Positions 1-7,139 of a stretch of 17,409 nt of DNA are shown here, one piece after another (position 1 is the first letter of the stretch; every line of letters begins with the position of its first letter). The DNA is from DATDAH01 sp036525535 (lineage in GTDB: Bacteria; Actinomycetota; Acidimicrobiia; Acidimicrobiales; DATDAH01). Position numbers and translations under genes: made by a program. Below the pieces are notes generated by a model. It made no database searches. It had not been told where the DNA came from and saw nothing but the letters and a program-made list of their open reading frames with translations. The DNA is taken from the NCBI GenBank assembly GCA_036525535.1, contig DATDAH010000045.1, positions 1 to 17,409 on the forward strand. Reading direction: 5' to 3'.

Positions 1-1
1 C

Positions 2-925
2 CTCATCGCCTTGCTGGCCTTGGCAGCGGTGTTGCTGCTCTTGACACGCGGCGGGGGGAACAACGGCGATCAGCAGGCGGGCGAGGTCTCGGCCACCATC
101 GACGTCGGCCAAGACCCCCGAGCGGTAGCTGTGGCCGGTCGCTCGGCATGGGTCGTGAACCATTTCGACGGCACGGTGAGCCGCATCGCCATGCGGGCGA
201 ACGAGGTGATCGACACGTTCCACGTCGCCGCCAATCCGCGGGGCGTGGCGGCGACCGGCGATTCCGTCTGGGTCACCAGTTCCCAAGACGACACGGTCAC
301 CCGCGTCGACCCGACGTCCAACGAGACCGTGGCGATCATCGACGTCGGTGCCAGCCCGGTCGGTGTGACCGCGACCAGAGACGCCGTCTGGGTCGCCAAC
401 TACTTCGACGGCACAGTCACCCGCGTCGACCCAGTGTCCGACGAAGCGGTGGCGACGGTCGAGGTGGGGGCGGCACCGGTTGCGGTTGCCGCGACCAGCG
501 ATGCCGTCTGGGTCTCCAACTACTTCGACGGCACAGTCACGCGCGTTGACCCAGTGTCCGACGAAGCGGTGGCGACGGTCGACGTCGGCGCCAGCCCGGT
601 CGCCGTGGCCGTCACGAGCGATGCCGTCTGGGTCGCCAATGGCGACGACGGCACGGTGAGTCGCATCGACCCCAGCTCGAACGAGGTCGTCGCCACCATC
701 GAGGTGGGCGAGTCGCCATCAGGATTGGCCGCAACCAGCGATGCCGTCTGGGTGGCCAACACCGAGGATGACACCGTCAGCCAGATCGATCCGTCGGACA
801 ACCGCGTCGTGGCCACCATCGATGTCGATGCCAGTCCGCAAGGAGTGGCGGAGGGCGGCGATGACATCTGGGTGACAAACAGCGGCGGGGGCACGGTCAG
901 TCGGATCGATTCTTCGCCGAACTGA
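2..925 (+). CDS. Membrane-anchored YncE/YVTN-type beta-propeller protein, 5' partial
   Basis: The frame is open to the left edge, so the N-terminus is missing. The visible protein begins with a hydrophobic stretch (LIALLALAAVLLLL) followed by a polar linker, as in a transmembrane helix leading to an extracytoplasmic domain. Then come seven consecutive 40-residue repeats with the pattern V-x-V-G-x-x-P-x-x-V-A, A-V-W-V-x-N, D-G-T-V-x-R-I/V-D-P, which is the usual blade signature of YncE/virginiamycin-B-lyase-like propellers. Seven blades make a closed ring, so the C-terminal domain is probably complete. In actinobacteria this layout (helix then propeller) often ends receptor-like Ser/Thr protein kinases of the PknD type, but the kinase part would lie outside the window, so this is only inferred. 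Other membrane-anchored sensors are possible. Likely role: binding of an external ligand or protein. Confidence 0.85.
   Translation, partial: LIALLALAAVLLLLTRGGGNNGDQQAGEVSATIDVGQDPRAVAVAGRSAWVVNHFDGTVSRIAMRANEVIDTFHVAANPRGVAATGDSVWVTSSQDDTVTRVDPTSNETVAIIDVGASPVGVTATRDAVWVANYFDGTVTRVDPVSDEAVATVEVGAAPVAVAATSDAVWVSNYFDGTVTRVDPVSDEAVATVDVGASPVAVAVTSDAVWVANGDDGTVSRIDPSSNEVVATIEVGESPSGLAATSDAVWVANTEDDTVSQIDPSDNRVVATIDVDASPQGVAEGGDDIWVTNSGGGTVSRIDSSPN
383..582 (+). repeat. Near-identical DNA direct repeat encoding two propeller blades
   Basis: Bases 383-462 recur at 503-582 with a period of exactly 120 bp (40 codons). By my count 77 of 80 positions match; the differences are at 395/515, 421/541 and 427/547. 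The other blades share only the protein motif. This looks like a recent blade duplication or gene conversion within the propeller gene. Confidence 0.85.
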
Positions 926-955
926 TTGCGGCGTACCGAAGCGGGATTCTCTAGT
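926..955 (+). promoter_or_regulatory. Possible promoter of the VWA lipoprotein gene
   Basis: A TTGCGG hexamer (926-931) is followed after 18 bases by TCTAGT (950-955), within the 75-bp gap before the ATG at 1001. TAGTGT (952-957) is an alternative -10 reading. The match to the housekeeping consensus is weak, and the gene could instead be co-transcribed with the propeller gene. Confidence 0.25.
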
Positions 956-1000
956 GTTCTGACAATCCGGGTCACCGGGACAGTTGGAAAGGGAGCGGTC

Positions 1001-2821
1001 ATGCGACGACTGCTGGTCCCGTTTGTTCTCGTCACTCTGGTCGGAGCGTGCAGCGGTGACGACACCTCCGACTCGGAGACCGGCGCTGACGCCCAACGCG
1101 CTGGTTCTGGCGACTGCGTCGTCGTCGACATGGCCGTCTCTCCCGAGAAGATCGAGCTGTTGACCGACCTCGCCGGTACGTTCAACCAGTCCGATCGGGC
1201 CGACGTCGACGGTCAATGTGTCGTCATTGAGCCCCAGGCGAAGTCTTCGGGTCGCGGGGCCTCGTTGTTGGTCGACGGATGGGACGAGGCGACCGAAGGG
1301 CCACCACCGGTCATCTGGTCACCCGCGTTCACCGGCTGGGGCGCCATCGTCGACCAGCGCCTGACTGAGCAGGGCGACGACCCGATCGCCGGCGAGGGCA
1401 CACCGTTCATGCTCACACCCCTGGTCATTGCCATGCCCCAGCCGATGGCCGAAGCCGTCGGCTGGCCCGACGAGCCGATCGGCTGGACCGACGTCTTCGA
1501 CCTGGCCACGAACGAGTTCGGGTGGGCCGAGTACGGGCATCCCGAGTGGGGCCTGTTCCGCCTCGGCAAGACCAATCCCAACTTCTCCACCAGCGGCCTC
1601 ACGGCCCTCATCGCCCAGTCCTACGCCGCAACCGGAGCCGCAGACGGCCTGACGACCGAGGACCTGAACGAACCGGAGGCCGTCGAGTTCGCCACCGGTG
1701 TCGAGTCGGCGGTCGTGCACTACGGCGACACCACGCTCACGTTCCTGAACAACCTCTACCGGGCCGATCGGCGAGGAACCTCACTCACCTACGCCTCGGC
1801 GGTGGCCGTCGAGGAGAAGTCCGTAATCGACTACAACACGGGCAACCCGGACGGCGTCGTCGAATCGGACGAGGAGATCCAGCCTCCTCGGATACCACTG
1901 GTGGCCATCTACCCCGAGGAGGGCACGGTCTTCTCCGACAACCCGTTCTTCATTCTCGACGCCGAGTGGGTGTCGGACACCGAACGCGGGGGGGCCGAGC
2001 GCTTCGAGGCATTCGTCCAGGAGCCCGCCAACCAGGAACGCGTGCTCGAGTACGGGTTTCGACCCGGCAACCCCGACGTCGCCGTGGGATCCCCGATCAC
2101 GCCGGAGAACGGGGTCGACCCCACCGAACCAAAGACGCTCCTGGAAGTCCCCGACCCGCCTGTGATGATCGAACTCCTCGAGAGGTGGGAAGACCAGCGC
2201 AAGCCTGCCCGCGTGGAAGTGCTCCTCGACATCTCCGGCTCGATGGGGGATCCCGCCGGCGAGGAAGCGGGGCCGACGAAGCTCGACCTGGCCGTCGAGG
2301 CCGCCGTCAACGCCATCGGCCAGTTCGGCCCCCGCGACGTGGTGGGGCTGAGCATCTTCTCCACCGGGATCGGTACGCCTGGCAATCCCGATGTGGTGGA
2401 GCTGGTCCCTCCCAGGGTCATGGACGAGGGCCAGCGCCGCGCCATGGAAGACGCCCTCGCCATGCTCACCCCGACGAACGGGACACCCTTGTACACCGCA
2501 ACCCAACAGATCTACGAGGGCGCGGTCGCGGCCTACGACCCCGGCAGCATCAATGCCGTCGTGCTGTTGAGCGACGGCGTGAACGAAGACGGGGACAACA
2601 CGGACGACGACGCCCAGCTCGAGGAGCTGCTGGGCACTTTGGAGGAGGGGGGCGAAGGCGAGCGGGCCGAACCCGTCCGCGTGTTCCCGATCTCTTACGG
2701 CGCGGATGCCGACCTGCCCACCCTCCAGCTCATCGCCGAAGCGTCCGACGCCGCCCTCTACAACGCCACTGACGCGACCACCATCGAACGAGTTCTCGCC
2801 TCGGTGATCTCCAACTTCTGA
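1001..2821 (+). CDS. Lipoprotein with substrate-binding-like domain fused to VWA domain
   Basis: A 606-residue protein. I chose the ATG at 1001 because a good ribosome binding site (GGAAAGGGAG) precedes it and because the protein then starts with a lipoprotein signal peptide whose lipobox is LVGAC (Cys17). The frame stays open upstream to 926, but that part does not look like a start. Residues about 38-390 resemble the extracytoplasmic substrate-binding domain paired with VWA domains in bacterial lipoproteins. Residues about 405-600 are a von Willebrand A domain with a complete MIDAS: DISGSM at 410-415 (Asp410, Ser412, Ser414), Thr495 in NGTPLY and Asp525 in LLSDG. It should be anchored on the outer face of the membrane and bind a protein or peptide partner through a divalent metal. 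No permease genes are adjacent, so a transport role is not supported. Partner unknown. Confidence 0.88.
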   Translation: MRRLLVPFVLVTLVGACSGDDTSDSETGADAQRAGSGDCVVVDMAVSPEKIELLTDLAGTFNQSDRADVDGQCVVIEPQAKSSGRGASLLVDGWDEATEGPPPVIWSPAFTGWGAIVDQRLTEQGDDPIAGEGTPFMLTPLVIAMPQPMAEAVGWPDEPIGWTDVFDLATNEFGWAEYGHPEWGLFRLGKTNPNFSTSGLTALIAQSYAATGAADGLTTEDLNEPEAVEFATGVESAVVHYGDTTLTFLNNLYRADRRGTSLTYASAVAVEEKSVIDYNTGNPDGVVESDEEIQPPRIPLVAIYPEEGTVFSDNPFFILDAEWVSDTERGGAERFEAFVQEPANQERVLEYGFRPGNPDVAVGSPITPENGVDPTEPKTLLEVPDPPVMIELLERWEDQRKPARVEVLLDISGSMGDPAGEEAGPTKLDLAVEAAVNAIGQFGPRDVVGLSIFSTGIGTPGNPDVVELVPPRVMDEGQRRAMEDALAMLTPTNGTPLYTATQQIYEGAVAAYDPGSINAVVLLSDGVNEDGDNTDDDAQLEELLGTLEEGGEGERAEPVRVFPISYGADADLPTLQLIAEASDAALYNATDATTIERVLASVISNF

Positions 2822-2865
2822 CCGTCGGCCCCTGGGCCTGAACAGCCATCTGAACCCCCGGTCAG
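2818..2865 (+). terminator. Possible structured 3' end after the VWA lipoprotein gene
   Basis: CTGACCG (2818-2824, overlapping the stop codon) is perfectly complementary to CGGTCAG (2859-2865). Between them sits a short GGCC/GGCC hairpin (2827-2838). There is no T-tract, so this may be a transcript-end structure rather than a classical intrinsic terminator. Confidence 0.3.
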
Positions 2866-2952
2866 CCCCGGCACGCTGCTCCCGGCACCTGATGAAGCTT
2901 GCGGCACTCGTCCCTGGGCTCCATTCGGCCGGGCGGCGACCGATGGTCACCG

Positions 2953-4566
2953 ATGAAGCTTCGGATGGCCCCCGCCCGCCGCGTTGGTCGATCGGGGCTC
3001 GCCCGAACGGCCGGGATCTACCTCTGCCTCGCCCTCCTGCCGCTCGTCGCGTTCACCCACCCGCCCGCGGCCGGTGCCACCGCCTACCTGGTGGTGATCG
3101 ATCGGGCCATCGGGACCGGCTCCGACGATGCCGAGCAGCGGGTGCGCAGGGGGACGGTGGCCCTGACCAGCTCGGACGTCGAGCTGAGCACGGACGGCAG
3201 CACGGTGCAGGCGATCGGGCTGCGCTTCACCAACATCACCCTCCCCCCCGATGCCGTCATCAACGGGGCCTGGATCCAGTTCCAGGTCGACGAGGTCTCC
3301 ACCGGCGCCGCCTCGCTCACCATCGCCGGCCAGGCCGCCGACAACGCGCCGACCTTCGCCGGCGTGGACGCCAACGTCTCCTCCCGGGCCCGCACCACCG
3401 CCACCGTGCACTGGGCGCCGCCGCCCTGGCGCAACGTCCACGCCGCCGGAACCCGCCAGCGCACCCCGGACCTCTCCACCGTGATCGGCGAGATCGTGAG
3501 CCGGCCGGGATGGGCGCAGGGCAACGCGCTGGCGCTGGTCATCCGGGGCTCCGGGCGGCGCACCGCCGAGGCCTTCGAGGGCTCCGGCGGCCCCGTCTTG
3601 CACCTCGAGTACGCCGCCAGCGGGGCGCCATCACCGGACCTGACGCCGTCGTTCACGAGCCGGGACGAGGCCCTCGCCCGTTCCAACATCGTGACCGCGC
3701 CCGGCCTCTGGACCACCTCCTTCACCGAGAGCCGGCCCCCGGCGGCGACCACCTATGACCTCCGTTCGTACGTCTCGACCGCCTACCCGGCGTCGACGCT
3801 GTACGCCACCAGCTTCGGGAGCAGCAGCGCCGCCGTCGATCTCGTCACCGTGGGCGGGACCGTCCTCGGTCAGGTCGACCGCCGCCTCGCCACCGAGGAC
3901 GTCTACGCCCTCTACGCGGGCGACGCCATGCGGGTGGCCGCCGCGGACCGAACCGCGTCCTATGACCTCCGCGTCGACAACGTCGTGGACGGCTACAACC
4001 CCCGGGTCGCCGAGGGCACCGAGCAGGACAACACCGCTCGAGTCCTCCTCGACGGCGCGTACATGACCTACATCCGCGACAACGCCGTCGAAGACGACAA
4101 CCTGATGAGTGGCACGATCCGGGACAGCCTGTTCGACGGCGTGTTCAACCTGGTGTCGGCCAAGCCCAGTTCCTCGGGCAACTACAGCAACCCCAGCATG
4201 GTCGTGACCATCGAAGGGGTCATTGCCCGTCTCCAGGCCCTGCCCGACGCCAGCGCTCCCGACGGGACCGCCCACAACAAGATCTTCAAGTGGGCCGAGG
4301 AGGTGGCGGGCTCCGTGGTGGTGCGCGACAGCATCTTCTACCTCGAGGAAGTCCCGGAAGGCACCAGCAGCAACCTGCCCTTCCCCCAAGGGACCTACGA
4401 GAACGTCACCGTCGTGCTCGGACGCGGCTTCGACGGTGACCGCGACGGCGACATCACCGACCTGGACTACCCCGTCGCCCTCCCTGCGGGCGTCACCCAG
4501 ACCCGCGACATCTCGGTCTTCACCACCGCCCGGAGGTCCTGGCTGACGGCCCACGGCTACCCGTAG
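2953..4566 (+). CDS. Secreted beta-rich protein with EF-hand-like loop, function unknown
   Basis: A 537-residue protein from the ATG at 2953. The start was chosen because it gives a basic N-terminus, then a hydrophobic segment (IYLCLALLPLVAF) and an AGA cleavage region, i.e. a signal peptide. The ATG at 2965 is equally possible and neither has a clear ribosome binding site. After cleavage, residues about 45-220 form a module common in secreted bacterial proteins: it opens with GTGSDDAEQ, includes GLRFTNITLPP, WIQFQVDE, a conserved W and the GNALALVIRGSGRRTAEAF block, and is probably a beta-sandwich. The remainder has short beta-strand patterns with repeated 'RDS-hydrophobic' motifs, compatible with a parallel beta-helix. 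A perfect 12-residue EF-hand-like loop, DGDRDGDITDLD, is at residues 494-505 and suggests calcium binding. No catalytic motif recognised. A surface or matrix protein is likely. Confidence 0.8.
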   Translation: MKLRMAPARRVGRSGLARTAGIYLCLALLPLVAFTHPPAAGATAYLVVIDRAIGTGSDDAEQRVRRGTVALTSSDVELSTDGSTVQAIGLRFTNITLPPDAVINGAWIQFQVDEVSTGAASLTIAGQAADNAPTFAGVDANVSSRARTTATVHWAPPPWRNVHAAGTRQRTPDLSTVIGEIVSRPGWAQGNALALVIRGSGRRTAEAFEGSGGPVLHLEYAASGAPSPDLTPSFTSRDEALARSNIVTAPGLWTTSFTESRPPAATTYDLRSYVSTAYPASTLYATSFGSSSAAVDLVTVGGTVLGQVDRRLATEDVYALYAGDAMRVAAADRTASYDLRVDNVVDGYNPRVAEGTEQDNTARVLLDGAYMTYIRDNAVEDDNLMSGTIRDSLFDGVFNLVSAKPSSSGNYSNPSMVVTIEGVIARLQALPDASAPDGTAHNKIFKWAEEVAGSVVVRDSIFYLEEVPEGTSSNLPFPQGTYENVTVVLGRGFDGDRDGDITDLDYPVALPAGVTQTRDISVFTTARRSWLTAHGYP

Positions 4567-4572
4567 GGCGAC

Positions 4573-4593
4573 CTTGACCCGGGCGGGTCCAAG
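4573..4593 (+). terminator. Candidate hairpin downstream of the secreted protein gene
   Basis: Seven bases after the TAG stop, CTTG-ACCC and GGGT-C-CAAG form a GC-rich hairpin with one bulged C and a GGGC loop. Only a weak pyrimidine run (CCCTTA) follows. It overlaps the putative -35 hexamer of the next promoter, so only one of the two readings may be functional. Confidence 0.35.
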
Positions 4594-4603
4594 CCCTTAG
4601 TGT
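4574..4603 (+). promoter_or_regulatory. Possible promoter of the small membrane protein gene
   Basis: TTGACC (4574-4579), an 18-base spacer and TAGTGT (4598-4603) precede the GTG start at 4653. A second possible -10 is TATGAG at 4624-4629 with an upstream TG. This short stretch is noticeably more AT-rich than its surroundings, as expected for a promoter. Assigned by eye. Confidence 0.3.
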
Positions 4604-4652
4604 TACGGTTGCATTACAAGTGATATGAGTTCGCAAACTGGGGAAGCACAGC

Positions 4653-4769
4653 GTGCAAAATGCCGCCGCAGATCGGCGGGGCGGGTTCTACGTGGAAGCG
4701 CTCCTGGTCAGTCTGGCCCTCTGGTGGGGGCTGTTGCGCACCGCCAGCCGCCTCGCCCACCGTCACTGA
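4653..4769 (+). CDS. Probable 38-residue single-pass membrane protein
   Basis: A short ORF starting with GTG. A strong ribosome binding site (GGGGAAG at 4640-4646, 6 bases before the start) and a candidate promoter lie upstream. The product has a hydrophilic basic N-terminus (QNAAADRRGG), a hydrophobic helix (about residues 13-30, YVEALLVSLALWWGLL) and a basic tail ending RLAHRH. The positive charges on both sides leave the topology open. It ends 4 bp before the convergent gene. No family recognised. Support comes from the RBS, composition and membrane segment; without comparative data it remains a prediction. Confidence 0.5.
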   Translation: MQNAAADRRGGFYVEALLVSLALWWGLLRTASRLAHRH

Positions 4770-4788
4770 CGGGTCAAGCCGGGACCCG
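4770..4788. terminator. Hairpin between two convergent genes
   Basis: CGGGTC (4770-4775) pairs perfectly with GACCCG (4783-4788) around a 7-base loop. It sits exactly at the junction of the small + strand ORF (stop 4767-4769) and the - strand gene (stop 4774-4776), so it could act in both directions. There is no T-tract. Confidence 0.3.
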
Positions 4789-5250
4789 ACTCCCGATCGT
4801 GACCGCTTGCATCTCGACGGCGCGGTCGAGGGCCTTCTGGGCCCGGTCCTCCGCCGTCTCCAAGGCGTCGAAGAGCGCCCCGAAGGCCACCCGGCGGGGC
4901 TGGAAGTCGACGCCCGGGGCGCAGGCGTACACCGCCGACATCCGCCGGAGGAGGTCCCGCAGGAGCGAGTGCAGCACCCGGTCCCGGGTGCCCCCCGCCA
5001 GGTAGGTGAGCTGGCGCTCCAGCGCGGCCATGTCGGTGACCCAGGTCGGCGCGTCGAGGCCACCCTCGTCGAGGTAGCGGCCGAGTCGGTCGAGGATCCG
5101 CCCGAGGAGGGCGGGGAGCTGAGGGTCGACGTCGACCCGGCCGCGCCAGAGGCTGCGCCAGCCGCCCCCGCCGGTGTGCACCCCCGGTTCATGCACCGGC
5201 ACAATTCTCCCGCCCGCAGGCCGCCAAACGGTGGATGCTCGGGCTGACAC
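4774..5250 (-). CDS. Hypothetical mostly helical protein
   Basis: No family recognised. The - strand product has a natural composition rich in Leu, Arg, Ala and Asp, with a strongly helical pattern from about residue 42 (LPALLGRILDRLGRYLDEGG; ALERQLTYL; LHSLLRDLLRRM). It has no signal peptide or membrane segment. The start is uncertain: the longest form begins at GTG 5250 (158 residues) but leaves only 35 bp to the divergent gene and has a poor ribosome binding site. GTG 5202 and GTG 5196, with GGGAG 5-11 bases upstream, are good alternatives (142 or 140 residues) and leave room for a divergent promoter region. The other frames over this stretch give low-complexity Arg/Pro-rich products, which supports this one. 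Confidence 0.6.
   Translation of the reverse strand: MSARASTVWRPAGGRIVPVHEPGVHTGGGGWRSLWRGRVDVDPQLPALLGRILDRLGRYLDEGGLDAPTWVTDMAALERQLTYLAGGTRDRVLHSLLRDLLRRMSAVYACAPGVDFQPRRVAFGALFDALETAEDRAQKALDRAVEMQAVTIGSRVPA
5170..5200. repeat. Inverted repeat near the start of the hypothetical gene
   Basis: GCCGGTG (5170-5176) is mirrored by CACCGGC (5194-5200), and an inner TGCA is present in both arms (5177-5180 and 5191-5195 region, offset by 2). It lies at or just inside the alternative start codons of the - strand gene, so it could be an operator or a structure at the mRNA 5' end. Confidence 0.3.
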
Positions 5251-5285
5251 CCCGCTTGGCTACGGTCGGGTGAGGGGCGCGTCCC

Positions 5286-7079
5286 ATGCAGGTGACCTTC
5301 TGGGGAACACGTGGATCGATCGCCAAGGCGGGACCCTCCACGCTCCGCTTCGGCGGGAACACGTCCTGTGTCGAAGTCCGCTCCGATGCCGGGACCATCG
5401 TGGTCCTCGACTGCGGCACCGGCGCCCATGGCCTCGGCGAGGACCTCGTCGCCCGCAGCGGTGGTGAGCCGATGGAGGGCCACCTCCTCATCGGCCACAC
5501 CCATTGGGACCACATCCAGGGCTTGCCGTTCTTCGCCCCCCTGTTCCAGCCCGGCAGTTCGTGGCACATCTACGGGCCCCGGGGCTTGGCCGGATCGCTC
5601 AGCGAGATCCTCGCCGGGCAGATGCAGTACGCCTACTTCCCGGTCTCCATCGAACAGCTCACGGCCACCGTCGACTACCACGACCTGATCGAGGGCACCT
5701 TCGACATCGACGACATCACGGTCACCAGCCGCTACCTGAACCACCCGGCGCTCACCCTCGGCTATCGCCTCGAGGTCGACGGCGCCACGGTCGTGTACTC
5801 CACGGACCACGAGCCCCACGACCGGCGCCTCGCCGCGGGCGGCGACCCGGCGACCAGCCGCCACGACCTCGACCACGCCGGCCTCTTCGCGGGTGCCGAC
5901 CTGCTGATCCACGACGCCCAGTACGTCGCCGACGAGTACCCCGACAAGGTGGGTTGGGGCCACAGCACCGTCGAGTACGTGGTCTCGGTCGCCCACCAGG
6001 CGGGGGTGAAGCAGGTCGCCCTCTTCCACCACGACCCGTCCCGGACCGACGAGGCCGTCGAGGAGGTCGTGGCCAAGGCCCGGGCCTTCGCCGCCGAGCT
6101 GGGCTTCGCCGGCGAGGTCATCGCCGCCGCCGAAGGGGAGACGATCGAGCTGCGGGGGACCTCGACCGGCGTCCAGGGCGCGGCCCGGCCGATCCCCAAA
6201 CCGCGGCTCGAGCACATGGCCCGCAGCGTCCTGCTCGCCGTACGCACCCCCGAGATCGCCACGATCCTGCGGGAAGCGGCGGCGGAGGAGGACCTCGAGG
6301 TCTGGGAGACCACCGACCCCGCCGAGGCGGTCGAGATCGCCCGGCGGGAGCGCCCGGCGATCGTCGTGCTCGAGGACCAGGAGGACAGTGAGGTGCTGGC
6401 CGAGTTCGCCCACGCCATCGATGACCTGGAGAAGTGGCCGGGCGGCGACATCAGCCTGATCGCCGTCACCGCCACCGGCCACCCCCCGACGTGCGGTGAT
6501 GACGTCGCCATCACCGACTCGCTGGAGTGGCCCGCCAGCCCCGGGTATGTGCGCACCAAGCTGCGGGCCTGGCTGCTGCGTCGGGCCTGCCGGTGGCAGA
6601 CCGCACCCCTCCCCCAGGACGAGGCCGCCCGCCTGCAGGCCCTGCACGACCTCGAGGTGCTCGACACCGACCCCGAGCCTCGCTTCGACCAGTACACCGA
6701 CCTGGCCAGCTCGACCTTCGACGTCCCCATCGCCCTGATCACCCTGATCGACGAGGACCGCCAGTGGTTCAAGTCGAGGCACGGCGTCGACGTCGCCGAG
6801 ACCCCCCGCGACATGGCCGTCTGCGCCTACACCATCCTCGGCGACGACGTGTTCCAGGTCCCCGATGCCTTCGCCGATCCCCGCTTCGCCGACAACCCCC
6901 TCGTGGCGTCCGGCCCCCGCTTCCGCTTCTACGCGGGCGCCCCGCTGACCCTGTCGAACGGCCTGCGGGCCGGGACCCTCTGTGTCGTCGACCACCGTCC
7001 CCGGCTGCTCGACGACGGCCAGCTGGCGGAGCTGGCCCGCCTCGCCGGCCTGGTCACCGCCGAGCTCGAAAGCGACTGA
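5286..7079 (+). CDS. MBL-fold hydrolase / receiver-like / GAF three-domain protein
   Basis: A 597-residue cytoplasmic protein; the ATG at 5286 follows GAGGGGCG. Residues 1-290 are a metallo-beta-lactamase-fold hydrolase of the RNase Z/phosphodiesterase-like branch: GTRGS at 8-12, GGNTSC at 23-28, LDCGTG at 41-46, the zinc motif HTHWDH at 71-76, His153, Asp174 in STDHEPH, His226 in GWGHST and His248/249. Residues about 312-430 resemble a response-regulator receiver, but the usual phosphoacceptor Asp at the end of strand 3 appears as Glu363 (IVVLED) and the strand-5 Lys is not evident. Residues about 445-595 are a GAF domain of the type starting 'RLQALHDLEVLDTDPEPRFD', found in GGDEF and histidine kinase proteins. 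The combination suggests a hydrolase controlled by small-molecule or redox sensing. Substrate unknown; a phosphodiester is the most likely class. Stands alone ahead of the phosphate permease gene. Confidence 0.88.
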   Translation: MQVTFWGTRGSIAKAGPSTLRFGGNTSCVEVRSDAGTIVVLDCGTGAHGLGEDLVARSGGEPMEGHLLIGHTHWDHIQGLPFFAPLFQPGSSWHIYGPRGLAGSLSEILAGQMQYAYFPVSIEQLTATVDYHDLIEGTFDIDDITVTSRYLNHPALTLGYRLEVDGATVVYSTDHEPHDRRLAAGGDPATSRHDLDHAGLFAGADLLIHDAQYVADEYPDKVGWGHSTVEYVVSVAHQAGVKQVALFHHDPSRTDEAVEEVVAKARAFAAELGFAGEVIAAAEGETIELRGTSTGVQGAARPIPKPRLEHMARSVLLAVRTPEIATILREAAAEEDLEVWETTDPAEAVEIARRERPAIVVLEDQEDSEVLAEFAHAIDDLEKWPGGDISLIAVTATGHPPTCGDDVAITDSLEWPASPGYVRTKLRAWLLRRACRWQTAPLPQDEAARLQALHDLEVLDTDPEPRFDQYTDLASSTFDVPIALITLIDEDRQWFKSRHGVDVAETPRDMAVCAYTILGDDVFQVPDAFADPRFADNPLVASGPRFRFYAGAPLTLSNGLRAGTLCVVDHRPRLLDDGQLAELARLAGLVTAELESD

Positions 7080-7096
7080 GCGCAGCCCTGGGCGGT

Positions 7097-7109
7097 GGCC
7101 CATCGGGCC
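7097..7109 (+). terminator. Weak hairpin between the MBL-GAF and permease genes
   Basis: GGCCC (7097-7101) and GGGCC (7105-7109) pair around a 3-base loop in the 60-bp gap. There is no T-tract, so termination is doubtful; it may just be GC-rich spacer. Confidence 0.2.
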
Positions 7110-7139
7110 GGGGCGCGGGTCAGGTGACACGCTGGTCCG

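Noticed and set aside
1..925. Repeats at the left end as a possible CRISPR or satellite array
   Set aside because: The 120-bp period is exactly 40 codons and encodes propeller blades; there are no spacers and no cas genes.
1522..2772. 416-codon + strand frame inside the VWA lipoprotein gene
   Set aside because: Arg/Pro/Gly-rich out-of-frame reading of the same strand; the correct frame has the MIDAS residues.
2892..3758. Alternative ATG at 2892 in another frame, with GATGAAGCTT repeated at 2891 and 2952
   Set aside because: The 10-base repeat is 61 bases apart and out of frame; the product from 2892 is low complexity, while the 2953 frame gives a signal peptide and known-type module. Probably chance.
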